Source: Mediterranea sp. (in: CFB group bacteria) (GTDB lineage: Bacteria; Bacteroidota; Bacteroidia; Bacteroidales; Bacteroidaceae). From it: a DNA stretch of 57,228 nt. Positions 9,709 to 20,100 of the stretch are shown here, one piece after another (position 1 is the first letter of the stretch; the number at the start of each line of letters is the position of its first letter). The stretch is taken from assembly GCA_031261805.1 (NCBI GenBank), contig JAISIX010000195.1, positions 1 to 57,228 of the forward strand, read 5' to 3'. Position numbers and translations under genes: made by a program. The notes beneath the pieces were generated by a model. That model searched no databases, was not told where the DNA came from, and saw only the letters and a list, made by a program, of their open reading frames with translations.

Positions 9709-11387
9709 ACATCCATCTGACAAGCTGCTCGCTCATCAGCTCGCTGGGCTTTGGGGTGGAGCGGCACGTGGCCGCCATCCAAGCCTACCAAAGCGGAATC
9801 GTGCCACAACCCGCCGGACGAGTCTCCGACGAGCCGATGCTCGCCGCCCTCATAGACCCGGTCTTGCTCAAGCGGCGGGTCGAGGAGAGCCGGCTCACGG
9901 GGTACACCCGCCTGGAACAGCTCTTTATCCTCTGCATACAAGAGGTACTCGAACATTCGGGCGCAGACCTGCAGCAGGCCGACTGTGCCCTGCTGCTATC
10001 CACCACGAAAGGCAACGTCGACCTGCTGGCCACTTCGTCCCTCCTTGCTGCCGACTCTCCCGCCTACCTGTGGAAGATGGCCGAACGCGTTGGGCATCAC
10101 TTCGGGGCGGCCAACCGGGTGGAGGTCATCTCCAACGCCTGCATCTCCGGGCTGTCGGCACTCATCGTAGCCAAGCGCTGGATAGAGAGCGGGCGCTACC
10201 GGCAGGTGGTTGTGGCCGGAGGCGATGTGCTCTCGCACTTTATCACCAGCGGCTTCCATTCGCTCCGCTCGGTCAGCGCCGAACGTTGCCGCCCTTACGA
10301 CAGTCGGCGCGACGGCCTGAGCCTGGGTGAGGCCTGCGGCGCCATCGTGCTGGAAGCTAAGGAGGGTGCCGATGGCATTGTCCTTGCCGGCGGCGCCATC
10401 AGCAATGACGCCAACCACATCACCGGCCCTTCGCGCACAGGCGACGGACTGGCGCTGGCCATCCATCAAGCCTTGGACGAGGCGGGGGTGACTCCCGACG
10501 GGGTCAGCTTCGTCAACGCCCATGGCACAGCCACGGTGTACAACGACGAGATGGAGTCGAAAGCGCTCCATCTGACCGGCTTGGCGGACGTTCCCGTCAA
10601 CAGCCTCAAGTCCTATCTGGGCCATACCTTGGGGGCTTCGGGTATCATTGAGACCATCCTCTGTGCCGAACAGCTGAGGAGTGGGATACTCTACGGCACC
10701 CTCGGCTTTGAGCGCTTAGGCGTGCCGATGCCCATACACGTCAGCTCCCTCCACCAACGGCTCCCCATGCGCTGTTGCGTCAAGACAGCCTCCGGCTTCG
10801 GGGGATGCAACGCCGCCGTGGTGCTCTCGCTGCCTGCCTATTCGCACCCCATCCGCCCGGAAGCGGCGATAGCGGTGCGGACGGACAAGCGCGTCACCCT
10901 CGAGTCGGACCAGGACTTCCACACGTTTATCCGTACGGCCTACAAGGAGCAGGGAGGTAGCAACCCGAAGTTTTACAAGATGGACGACCTCTGCAAATTG
11001 GGGTACGTAGCGGCCGAACAGCTGCTACAAGGCCTTTCCTTCCCACCCGAGAAGATAGGCATCCTACTGGCCAATGCCTCTGCCTCGCTGGATACCGACA
11101 GCAAGCAGCAGGCGCTCATCAGCCAGGAGGGCGACCACGCCGCCAGCCCGGCACTCTTCGTCTACACCCTCCCCAACGTGGTGCTGGGCGAGATTTGCAT
11201 CCGCCACAAGATACAGGGCGAGAACACCTTCTTCGTGAGCCGGGAGTACGACGAGCGCCAGATGGACGAGTATGCACGCATCGTCATGGCGAAGCAGAAG
11301 CTAAGCTGCTGCATCGTAGGTTGGTGCGAACTATATAAGGAACATTATTACGCTACATTTAAAACATTAATATGCCAACACCCATGA
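9681..11387 (+). CDS. Ketosynthase with CLF-like degenerate C-terminal half-domain
   Basis: SNACISGLSALIVAKRW, NAHGTATVYNDEM, SYLGHTLGASG; extra ~180 aa C-terminus. Confidence 0.88.
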   Translation: MERAMEHPLNIHLTSCSLISSLGFGVERHVAAIQAYQSGIVPQPAGRVSDEPMLAALIDPVLLKRRVEESRLTGYTRLEQLFILCIQEVLEHSGADLQQADCALLLSTTKGNVDLLATSSLLAADSPAYLWKMAERVGHHFGAANRVEVISNACISGLSALIVAKRWIESGRYRQVVVAGGDVLSHFITSGFHSLRSVSAERCRPYDSRRDGLSLGEACGAIVLEAKEGADGIVLAGGAISNDANHITGPSRTGDGLALAIHQALDEAGVTPDGVSFVNAHGTATVYNDEMESKALHLTGLADVPVNSLKSYLGHTLGASGIIETILCAEQLRSGILYGTLGFERLGVPMPIHVSSLHQRLPMRCCVKTASGFGGCNAAVVLSLPAYSHPIRPEAAIAVRTDKRVTLESDQDFHTFIRTAYKEQGGSNPKFYKMDDLCKLGYVAAEQLLQGLSFPPEKIGILLANASASLDTDSKQQALISQEGDHAASPALFVYTLPNVVLGEICIRHKIQGENTFFVSREYDERQMDEYARIVMAKQKLSCCIVGWCELYKEHYYATFKTLICQHP

Positions 11388-11668
11388 ATGAATCAACCCA
11401 ACAGACAGAAAGAGAGTTGAGAGACAAACTGAAAGAGCAACTGATTGAGGCGCTGAACTTGGAAGAGGTCACCCCGGCAGAGATAGCCGACGAAGCCCCC
11501 CTGTTCGGTGACGAAGGTCTGGGCCTCGACTCCATCGACGCACTCGAAATCATCTTGATTCTGGAGCGCGAATACGGCATCAAGATAGAGAAGCCGAACG
11601 AGGGGAAGCAGATATTCTACTCCATTCGCAGCTTGGCCGACTACATCCTCGCACACAAACCGGCCTGA
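11372..11668 (+). CDS. Acyl carrier protein 2
   Basis: GLGLDSIDALEIILILEREYGI. Confidence 0.93.
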   Translation: MPTPMNESTQQTERELRDKLKEQLIEALNLEEVTPAEIADEAPLFGDEGLGLDSIDALEIILILEREYGIKIEKPNEGKQIFYSIRSLADYILAHKPA

Positions 11669-11671
11669 CAG

Positions 11672-12874
11672 ATGCGCGTTTACGTCAGTGGAGTGGGGGT
11701 GGTCTCCGGCATCGGCATCGGTGTGGAGGAGAACATGGAGGCCTTGCGACAGGGAAGGCATGGGATGGGGAAGGTGACCCTTTTCCCCACCACCCTTGAT
11801 GTGCCCGTGTCCGAGGTGAAGCTGAGCAATGCCGCGTTGAAACAACGACTGTCGCTCTCGGCGGGACGTACCTTCTCGCGCACGGCCTTGCTGGGCATGA
11901 TGGCGGGTGCGGAGGCGTTGCGCGACGCATCTGTGGACCCTTCCTCCCTGCGTATCGGCCTCCTCTCGGCAACCTCCGTAGGGGGGATGGACTTGAGCGA
12001 ACGTTTCTATGAGACGTTTCGGGAAGACCACCGGAAAGGACGGTTGCGCCAAGTGGCCTCGCACGACTGCGGTGCCTCTACCGAGCAGATGGCGGCCTAT
12101 CTGGGGACGACTCATTATGTGACCACCATCAGCACCGCCTGCTCCTCGGCTGCCAATGCCATCATACTGGGGGCACGCCTCGTCAGGCAGGGTGTGCTGG
12201 ATGTAGCCATCGCCGGAGGCACGGATGCCCTTTGCCGCTTCACGCTCAACGGCTTCCATTCGCTGATGATTCTCGACCGTGCCCATTGCCGGCCCTTCGA
12301 CAATAGTCGTGCCGGGCTGAACTTGGGAGAGGGAGCCGGCTACGTGGTGCTACAGGCGGCCTCTACATTGCGGCGGACACCCTACTGCGAGCTGAGCGGT
12401 TATGCCAACGTAAACGAAGCCTATCACCAGACCGGCAGCTCGCCCGACGGCGATGGTGCCTGGCGCTCCATGGGCGAGGCGCTCCGTATGGCCGGAGTAG
12501 CGCCTCACGAGGTGAGCTACATCAACGTACACGGTACGGGCACCCCCGACAACGACCTGTCGGAGAGCAAGGCTCTCCGCCGTATCTTTGGAGAAGAGGT
12601 GCCGCCGTTTAGCTCCGTCAAGCCCTTTATAGGTCATACACTGGGAGCGTCGGAAGGCATTGAGGCGGTCTACTCCATCCTTGCCATCCAGCGAGGGGTG
12701 ATGTATCCCAGCCTGAACTTCACGACACCCATCGCGGAGACAGGGTTGGTGCCCCTCACGCAACTACGCGAAGGGACCTCCATCCACCACGTGCTCTCCA
12801 ACGCTTTCGGCTTCGGAGGCAACGACTCCTCGCTCCTCTTCTCCGCACTCCTCGAATCCCCTCTTACACCATAG
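11672..12874 (+). CDS. Beta-ketoacyl synthase
   Basis: STACSSAANAIILGARL, NVHGTGTPDND, FIGHTLGASEG. Confidence 0.93.
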   Translation: MRVYVSGVGVVSGIGIGVEENMEALRQGRHGMGKVTLFPTTLDVPVSEVKLSNAALKQRLSLSAGRTFSRTALLGMMAGAEALRDASVDPSSLRIGLLSATSVGGMDLSERFYETFREDHRKGRLRQVASHDCGASTEQMAAYLGTTHYVTTISTACSSAANAIILGARLVRQGVLDVAIAGGTDALCRFTLNGFHSLMILDRAHCRPFDNSRAGLNLGEGAGYVVLQAASTLRRTPYCELSGYANVNEAYHQTGSSPDGDGAWRSMGEALRMAGVAPHEVSYINVHGTGTPDNDLSESKALRRIFGEEVPPFSSVKPFIGHTLGASEGIEAVYSILAIQRGVMYPSLNFTTPIAETGLVPLTQLREGTSIHHVLSNAFGFGGNDSSLLFSALLESPLTP

Positions 12875-12876
12875 CC

Positions 12877-13758
12877 ATGCAACCCGTGTACATCCAACAT
12901 ACCGCCTCTATCCATCCGCAAGGGAACCCCGACGGTCTGCCTTGGCTGCCCGCTTGCGAACCGGACTACAAAAGCCTCATCACCAATGCCACCCTCCGTC
13001 GGCGCATGAGCCGCATCGTGAAGATGGGCGTGGCGTGTGGGCTGGCCTGCATAGCCGATGTCGCCTCCGAACAGGTGGGTGGCATCATCACCGCTACCGG
13101 ACTGGGTTGCCTGGCTGATACCGAGAAGTTCCTGGAGACGCTAATCGCCAACAAGGAGCAGTTGCTGAATCCCACCCCGTTTATCCAGTCCACTTTCAAC
13201 ACCATCGGCGCGCAGATAGCCCTGATACGCCAGATACATGCCTACAACATGACCTACGTACACCGGGGCCTTAGCTTCGAAAGCGCCTTGATAGATGCCA
13301 TGATGCAGGTGGCCGAAGGGAACGACAACATCTTGGTGGGCGGCATGGACGAGATGACGGAAACCAGCTACCTCCTCCAGAGACGGATGGGTTTGCTGAA
13401 AGGAGCTCAAGCGGGCGAGGGGGCGCACTTCTTCCTACTCACCCGGGAGGCCGGAACCCATGCGCTGGCGGAGATCTCGGCCATAGAGACTTTTGGCGGG
13501 AAGCACACCCCTCAGGAGATGGACGACCGCGTTCGGCTCTTCCTCGACCGCAACGGCTTGCGGCGGGCAGACATCGGGCGAGTGGTCACGGACGGGGAGT
13601 TTAAGGCTGAGTGTGGCGAGTATCCCACCGCCTCGGCCTATGCCGTATGGAGGAGTGTGCAAGAGTTGCGGCAGTGCCATACTCCTGTGCGCCTGCTGAT
13701 TCGCCACAGCCATCCGGCCCATCAACATTCGTTTATCTTAATGAGAAATTGCGTATGA
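12877..13758 (+). CDS. Ketosynthase-like / chain-length-factor-like protein lacking the catalytic Cys
   Basis: Thiolase-fold N-terminal-like pattern GGIITATGLGCLADTEKFL; the nucleophile position appears to read TYVHRGLSFESAL. Confidence 0.75.
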   Translation: MQPVYIQHTASIHPQGNPDGLPWLPACEPDYKSLITNATLRRRMSRIVKMGVACGLACIADVASEQVGGIITATGLGCLADTEKFLETLIANKEQLLNPTPFIQSTFNTIGAQIALIRQIHAYNMTYVHRGLSFESALIDAMMQVAEGNDNILVGGMDEMTETSYLLQRRMGLLKGAQAGEGAHFFLLTREAGTHALAEISAIETFGGKHTPQEMDDRVRLFLDRNGLRRADIGRVVTDGEFKAECGEYPTASAYAVWRSVQELRQCHTPVRLLIRHSHPAHQHSFILMRNCV

Positions 13759-14438
13759 AATTGCTTGCTCTCTTTTGCCTGTTGGCACCCTTCCTCTCAT
13801 GGCTCATCCATGCCTCTTGCAATGTACAGTCCACGCTGTACCTCCGTTACTTTTGTCGCAAACGGACACGTCAAAGGGAGGTGATACTCACCTTCGACGA
13901 CGGGCCGGATCCCCTCCAGACTCCCCAAGTGCTAAGGGTCCTTAGGGCGCATGGCGCCCCCGCTTGTTTCTTCTGCATCGGCAGCAAGATAAAGGGCAAC
14001 GAAGGGCTGCTTCGACAGATGGTTGCCGACGGCCACCTCGTAGGCATCCACTCTTACACGCACTCTTCCTTCTTCCCGTTCTACCGGCTGTCGACCATGA
14101 AAAAAGAGTTGCAAGCTTGCCAAAACGAGATAGAACGAGTAACTTCGCAACCGGTTCGCTTGTTCCGCCCTCCGTTTGGCGTCACCAATCCCACTGTTGC
14201 CAAGGCAGTGCGCCAATTGGGATACAGCCCGATAGGATGGAGCATCCGTACGCTGGATACCTGTACCGGCAACCGGCAGAAGGTGCTCGACCGAGTCAGG
14301 AAGGGGTTGTGCCCGGGAGCGGTCATCTTGCTGCACGACCGGTTGCCCGGTAGCGACCAATTGCTGGAAGAGATATTTCAAATACTGGACCAACGGGGCT
14401 ATACCGTTGTTCCGCTCAATCAACCCGTAGCAGAATGA
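13755..14438 (+). CDS. Polysaccharide deacetylase (NodB homology)
   Basis: REVILTFDDGPDPLQT, VGIHSYTHS, RLFRPPFG; N-terminal TM; ATGA overlap. Confidence 0.88.
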   Translation: MKLLALFCLLAPFLSWLIHASCNVQSTLYLRYFCRKRTRQREVILTFDDGPDPLQTPQVLRVLRAHGAPACFFCIGSKIKGNEGLLRQMVADGHLVGIHSYTHSSFFPFYRLSTMKKELQACQNEIERVTSQPVRLFRPPFGVTNPTVAKAVRQLGYSPIGWSIRTLDTCTGNRQKVLDRVRKGLCPGAVILLHDRLPGSDQLLEEIFQILDQRGYTVVPLNQPVAE

Positions 14439-15076
14439 ATACAATCGCCAAAGCCCTTTTGTGGGCATCCTTTATACTTCTTCCCGCCTGCGTCTATGCA
14501 CAAGAGATGAAGGTCCTGCCGAATCCCGGAGAGCTGGAAAGCCGCCTTGCCCATGAGGCGCAGACGTTGCAATCCATCGAAAGTGACTTTACACAGGTGA
14601 AGTACGTCGATGTGTTCGCCGAGAAGGTGACTTCCAAGGGGAAGTTTTACTACCAAAGGAGCAACAAGATCAGGATGGAGTACTTCCGCCCGATGGACTA
14701 CCTCATCGTCATCAACGGCAGCCAACTCAAGATAGTGTCCGACGGCAAGACAAACATCATGGGCTTGAGCAGCAACCAACTGATGAACCAGATGCAGGAC
14801 ATGTTCACAGCCTGCATGGTGGGCGACCTGTCCCGGATGTCGGCCGGCTACCGGCTCACTTACTTTGAAGACAACCGCTATTACTTGGTCAAGATAAAAC
14901 CCCTCAACAAGGCGGTGCTGGCATACATCGCCGGGATGGAGATTTATATAGACAAGAAAGACATGTCCGTCTACAAGCTACGCCTCAACGAGACCGGGAC
15001 GGACTACACTGAATATGAGTTCTACAACAAGAGATTCAATTCGCTGAAGGATGGGGAGAAGTTCGCGATTCGTTAG
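14435..15076 (+). CDS. LolA-like outer-membrane lipoprotein carrier
   Basis: Signal peptide; SIESDFTQVKYVDVFAEKVTSKGKFYYQRSNKIRMEY. Confidence 0.85.
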   Translation: MNTIAKALLWASFILLPACVYAQEMKVLPNPGELESRLAHEAQTLQSIESDFTQVKYVDVFAEKVTSKGKFYYQRSNKIRMEYFRPMDYLIVINGSQLKIVSDGKTNIMGLSSNQLMNQMQDMFTACMVGDLSRMSAGYRLTYFEDNRYYLVKIKPLNKAVLAYIAGMEIYIDKKDMSVYKLRLNETGTDYTEYEFYNKRFNSLKDGEKFAIR

Positions 15077-15542
15077 CCGGGCAGCCTTATGCCTGCTCCT
15101 TGCGGCGCAAATGCTGGTCTCCTGTGCCCCACGTATCAGTAGCGGGGTGAAGGGGGATGTCCCTCCTCTTCCCATCGCACTGACGGAGGGGCAGCCTTCG
15201 CAGAAGTATAACTTCCAGCTGGACTTCCTGAAGCATCACTTCAGTGGCCTGCTGATGGCTCGCCGAATGTCGGCCGGTGAGATACGCATCGTGATGTCGA
15301 CCTACTTTGGGTTGACACTGTTCGATGTCTCTTTCGTAGGAGCGGAGTTTCGGGTAAACAACTGCGTTGAACCTCTGCGGAGGAAGAAGATGCTGAAGTT
15401 GCTGGAGGCCGACTTCAGGCGCCTGTTCCTACCCGGCAAGGAGGGCTATCGGACCTCGGCCGGAAGCAATACCGCCGAACATCTCATCCTCCGCCATCCG
15501 TGGATTCGCCTCACTATCCGTCTGGACCAATTAACGAACTGA
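15051..15542 (+). CDS. Uncharacterised lipoprotein in the aryl-polyene-like cluster
   Basis: Lipobox AAQMLVSCA; coupled to neighbours by overlap. Confidence 0.6.
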   Translation: MGRSSRFVSRAALCLLLAAQMLVSCAPRISSGVKGDVPPLPIALTEGQPSQKYNFQLDFLKHHFSGLLMARRMSAGEIRIVMSTYFGLTLFDVSFVGAEFRVNNCVEPLRRKKMLKLLEADFRRLFLPGKEGYRTSAGSNTAEHLILRHPWIRLTIRLDQLTN

Positions 15543-15922
15543 TGATGCTACTCAAAGACTTCTATACCCTCCTGTCCACCGAAGCGGTAGACGACCACAC
15601 CTCAATGTTCCGCCTGGAGCTGAATCCCTCGCACGCCCTTTATCAAGGACATTTCCCCGGACATCCGGTAGTGCCCGGCGTGTGTCAGTTACAGCTTCTC
15701 AAGGAGTGCTTGGAGGGCCTCCTCTCCCAACCGCTGCAATATGCCCGGATAGCCTCTTGCAAGTTTCTCTCTGCCCTCAACCCGCAGGCGACACCCCAAC
15801 TCTCCTTTACCTTGGATTGCCGAAGGACGGAAGCGGGGTTGTTCCTGCTGAAGGCAGAAGGGGTGGCAGGCGGTACCTGCTTCCTTAAACTGAAAGCCAC
15901 ACTAACCCCTGTCCAACGATGA
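15542..15922 (+). CDS. FabA/FabZ-like (ApeI-like) dehydratase
   Basis: YQGHFPGHPVVPGVCQLQLLKE. Confidence 0.85.
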   Translation: MMLLKDFYTLLSTEAVDDHTSMFRLELNPSHALYQGHFPGHPVVPGVCQLQLLKECLEGLLSQPLQYARIASCKFLSALNPQATPQLSFTLDCRRTEAGLFLLKAEGVAGGTCFLKLKATLTPVQR

Positions 15923-17109
15923 GCATTCCTGTCGACAGCGCTTTTTGGCACGAGAAGTTAAGGGAGTTGGGCATTCTGGTCGTCCTCCCCAGCTACAACA
16001 ACGGGCAGACCCTTGCCACCGTGCTGGACGACGTACGCCGCTATGCCACGGACATCCTGGTAGTCAACGATGGCTCCACCGACCATACGGCGGAGATTCT
16101 CCAGCGGCAGGAAGGCCTCCGCGTCCTTACGCACCCCACTAACGAAGGCAAGGGAGCAGCCCTGAAACATGGTCTCGGCTACGCTAAGGAGCATGGCTTC
16201 CGCTATGCCCTCACGCTCGACTCCGACGGTCAGCACTTCGCCGCCGATATACCCACACTGGTAGAGGCTATCGAAGCCACGCCGGATGCTCTGCTGGTGG
16301 GCGCCCGCAACCTCACCTCAGACAATATGCCGGGCAAGAGCACTTTCGCCAACCGCTTCTCCAACTTCTGGTTCAAGTTGGAAACGGGCATCCGACTGAC
16401 CGATACACAGTCGGGCTATCGCCTCTACCCGGTGCAGCGGATGCGGTTCGACCGATGGTACTACACCGCCAAGTACGAGTTTGAGTTGGAAGCTCTTGTG
16501 TTCACGGCTTGGAGTGGCACGCCGGTGCGAAACGTTCCCGTACACGTCTACTATCCCCCGCGGGAGGAGCGTGTCTCCCACTTCAGGCCTTTCCGCGACT
16601 TTACCCGCATCAGCCTCCTCAATACGGTGTTGGTGCTTATCACCCTGTTGTGGATAGTGCCTCGTCACTTCCTCGGCAAGCTTACGTGGAGCCGTGGCAA
16701 GCGGTTCTTCGCCGAGCACATCACCCAGTCGCCAGAGTCCAACCGTCGTATCACCGCCGCCGTCATGCTGGGCGTTTTCATGGGCATCGTGCCGGTATGG
16801 GGTTATCAGATGCTCCTCACCCTCTTCCTAGCCCACCTGCTACGGCTCAACAAGGTCATTGCCATCGTAGCGGCCAACATCAGCATCCCACCCCTGATGC
16901 CATTCCTGCTCTATGGCAGCTATGCTACCGGTTGCCTCTTGCTGGACAAGCCCGTCAGTTTGCGGCTAAATGAGCTTTCTCTCGAAAATGTGAAATCGGT
17001 CATAGAACAATATTTGGTAGGAAGTATTATCTTTGCGGCAGCTTGCAGCGTTGCGGCGGGAGTCATTGCATTTCTCCTGCTTACCGTTTGCAGAAAGAAA
17101 AAGATATGA
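15919..17109 (+). CDS. Family 2 glycosyltransferase with C-terminal DUF2062
   Basis: VVLPSYNNGQTL, LVVNDGSTDHT, TLDSDGQH; C-terminal GVFMGIVPVWGYQM...ANISIPPLMPF. Confidence 0.9.
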   Translation: MSIPVDSAFWHEKLRELGILVVLPSYNNGQTLATVLDDVRRYATDILVVNDGSTDHTAEILQRQEGLRVLTHPTNEGKGAALKHGLGYAKEHGFRYALTLDSDGQHFAADIPTLVEAIEATPDALLVGARNLTSDNMPGKSTFANRFSNFWFKLETGIRLTDTQSGYRLYPVQRMRFDRWYYTAKYEFELEALVFTAWSGTPVRNVPVHVYYPPREERVSHFRPFRDFTRISLLNTVLVLITLLWIVPRHFLGKLTWSRGKRFFAEHITQSPESNRRITAAVMLGVFMGIVPVWGYQMLLTLFLAHLLRLNKVIAIVAANISIPPLMPFLLYGSYATGCLLLDKPVSLRLNELSLENVKSVIEQYLVGSIIFAAACSVAAGVIAFLLLTVCRKKKI

Positions 17110-20100
17110 CCCAGTTCTTCATCCGGTTGTACAACTACTTCGAGAGGCATCAGATACTGTTCTATTTGTCTCTTGCCTGTTGTGTCTTGTTCATGGGTTT
17201 CTTCGCTGTACAGGTCAAGTTTGAGGAGAACGTCACCCGCTTCTTCCCCGACACGCCGAACGCCCAGAATACGGCTAAGGTATTTGACAACCTCAAGGTA
17301 AAAGACAAAATAGCGGTGATGCTCCTGTCGCGTGACTCGACCGCCGTACTCCCTACCGACAGTTTGATAATGGCGGCCGACCAACTACAGCAGGAGCTGA
17401 CTGCCAAGGCAGGAGGCACGCTTATCAAGGACATTCTTGTCCAGGTAGACCAGAACCTGGTGGGCGAAGCTACTGACTTTGTCTACCAACACCTCCCTCT
17501 CTTCCTTACCGAAGCCGACTACGCCCGGTTCGACAGCCTGCTCACCTCCCAAGGCATCCGTAAAGCCTTGCAGAAGGACTATCACCTATTGCTCTCCCCC
17601 GCTGGTGTGGCCATGAAGGAGTACCTCCTGCGCGACCCGCTGGGGCTGGCCGGCAATGCGTTGAAGCACCTGCAGGATTTCCAGGTAGAGGCGAATTATC
17701 AAATCCGCGAGAACCATATCTTCGCGCAAGACGGCTCCACGTTGCTCCTCTTCATCACCCCGGTGTATGGCACCGGCAGCACGGGCAAGAACGGCGAGCT
17801 AATCACCCTGATAGAGACCTCTATCCGAGAGTTGGAGCGCTTGCATCCGGCGCTCCGTATCGAGTATTTCGGCGGCCCGTCGGTAAGCGTGTACAACGCG
17901 CGGCAAATCAAGAAGGACACTTTGCTCACCTCTACCATCGCCCTCTGCATCATCATTGCCTTCATCTCGTTGGTGTTCAAGCGCAAGCGCTCCATCCCCC
18001 TCATCATCGCCCCGGTGTTGTTTGGCGGACTATTCGCCCTCTGTATCATCTTCTTTATCCGTGGAAGCATCTCGGCCATCGCCGTAGGTGCCGGCTCGGC
18101 CGTGCTGGGCATTGCCATCAGCTACTCCATCCATATCCTGGCGCACCAGAACCATGTCACCACCATACAGCAGCTCATCAAGGAACTCACTTACCCGCTC
18201 ACCATCGGTAGCTTTACCACTATCGGCGCTTTCCTGGGGTTGCTCTTCACCAGCTCCGACCTACTGAAGGACTTCGGGCTGTTTGCCTCCCTCACCTTGA
18301 TAGGCACCACCCTCTTCTGCCTCGTCTACCTGCCCCATTTCCTTACGCCACAGGCCAACATCAAGCAAGGTTGGCTGCTACGGCTCATCGAGAAGTGCAA
18401 CGCTTACCCTTACGAGAAGAACCGATGGCTGGTGGGAGGTATTCTCTTGCTCACCCTCGTCTGCCTCTTTACTTCGCAGAAGGTAGGGTTCAACGATAAC
18501 ATGATGGCCCTCAACTACGACCCACCACAGCTGCGGCAGGCCGAGCAACGGCTCATGGAAATATGGGGTACGCACGAGAAGACGGTGCTCTTCGTCAGCG
18601 TGGGCAAAGAGATGCAAGGCGCGACGGCGGCCTATGCCCGGACCAACCGGACGCTGGACAGCCTCAAAGCCAAGGGGTGGATAAAAGGCTATGCCTCTGC
18701 CACCCGGTTCCTCATCCCCTCCGAGGAACAAGAGAGGCGTCTGCAGCGTTGGAATAGCTATTGGACCGATGCCAAGAGAAAGGAAGTAAGTCAAGAGGTG
18801 GAGGCGGCCGCTGCCGAGAACCATTTCCGCCCAGCCAGCTTTAACCGCTTCTACCAGTGGTTAGACACTCCCTTTGGCCTGTATCACTACGATACCGGGT
18901 CCAGCAAGTTGCTGGAAGAGTGGCAAAGCTCGGCCGACTCCCTCACGATGCTCATCAGCCAGGTACGTGTCAACGAGGTGGATAAGGAGCAAGTCTACCG
19001 TCACTTCGCCAAGGACCGGGAAGTAGTCATCTTCGACCGCTCCTTCTTCACCAACAAGTGGGTGTCGGCCATCAACAACGATTTTTACCTGATACTCTAC
19101 CTCTCCTCCATCCTTATCTTCCTGGCGTTATGGGTCTCGTACGGCCGCATTGAGCTGACCCTCATCAGCTTCCTGCCGATGCTGGTGAGCTGGGTCATCA
19201 TCTTGGGCCTGATGGGGATGTTGGGCATTGAGTTTAACATTGTCAACATCATCCTCTCGACCTTTATCTTTGGCATTGGCGACGACTTCAGCATCTTCAT
19301 CATGGATGGGTTGCAGAACAAATACCGTACGGGGCAGACGGTGCTGAACTCGCACAAGACGGCCATCTTCTTTTCCGCCTTTACCACCGTGGTAGGCATG
19401 GGGACGTTGGTCTTCGCCCGCCATCCGGCCTTGCAGTCCATCTCCCTCATCTCCATCTTGGGCATGGGGGCCGTCGTACTGGTAGCCTACACCATCCAGC
19501 CGCTCATCTTCCGCCTCTTCATCTCCGGCCCCGCCGAGAAGGGGCTGCCGCCCTATACGGCTATTGGCCTGCTGCGCACCATCCTGCTCTTCTCGCTCTT
19601 CTTCATCGGTTGCCTCCTGTTGAGGCTCTTCATTGCCTTGCTCTACCTCGTTCCTGTACGTCGGTCGCGGAAGCAGCGATGGGTATGCCGCCTGATACGT
19701 GTCACCTGCCAGGGCATCCTCGTGCTGGGCACCTACATACAAAAGGAGATAGTGAACCCCACGGGCGAGCGGTTCGAGCGTCCGGCTATCCTCATTGCTA
19801 ACCACCAGTCGTTTATCGACATCTTGGTGCTTCTCTCCCTTTCGTCCAAGGTGGTGATGGTCACCAACCACTGGGTGTGGCGTTCGCCTTTCTTTGGTGC
19901 CATCATCCGCTATGCCGGTTTCTATTGTATTGACGAGGGGTACGAGCACTACATAGACCGCATGAGAGAGAAGGTGAAAGAGGGCTATACCATCGCCGTC
20001 TTCCCCGAAGGTACCCGCACCCTCAACGGGCGTATGAAACGTTTCCATAAGGGCGCCTTCTACATAGCCGAGCAGCTGCGGCTCGACATTCTCCCCATCG

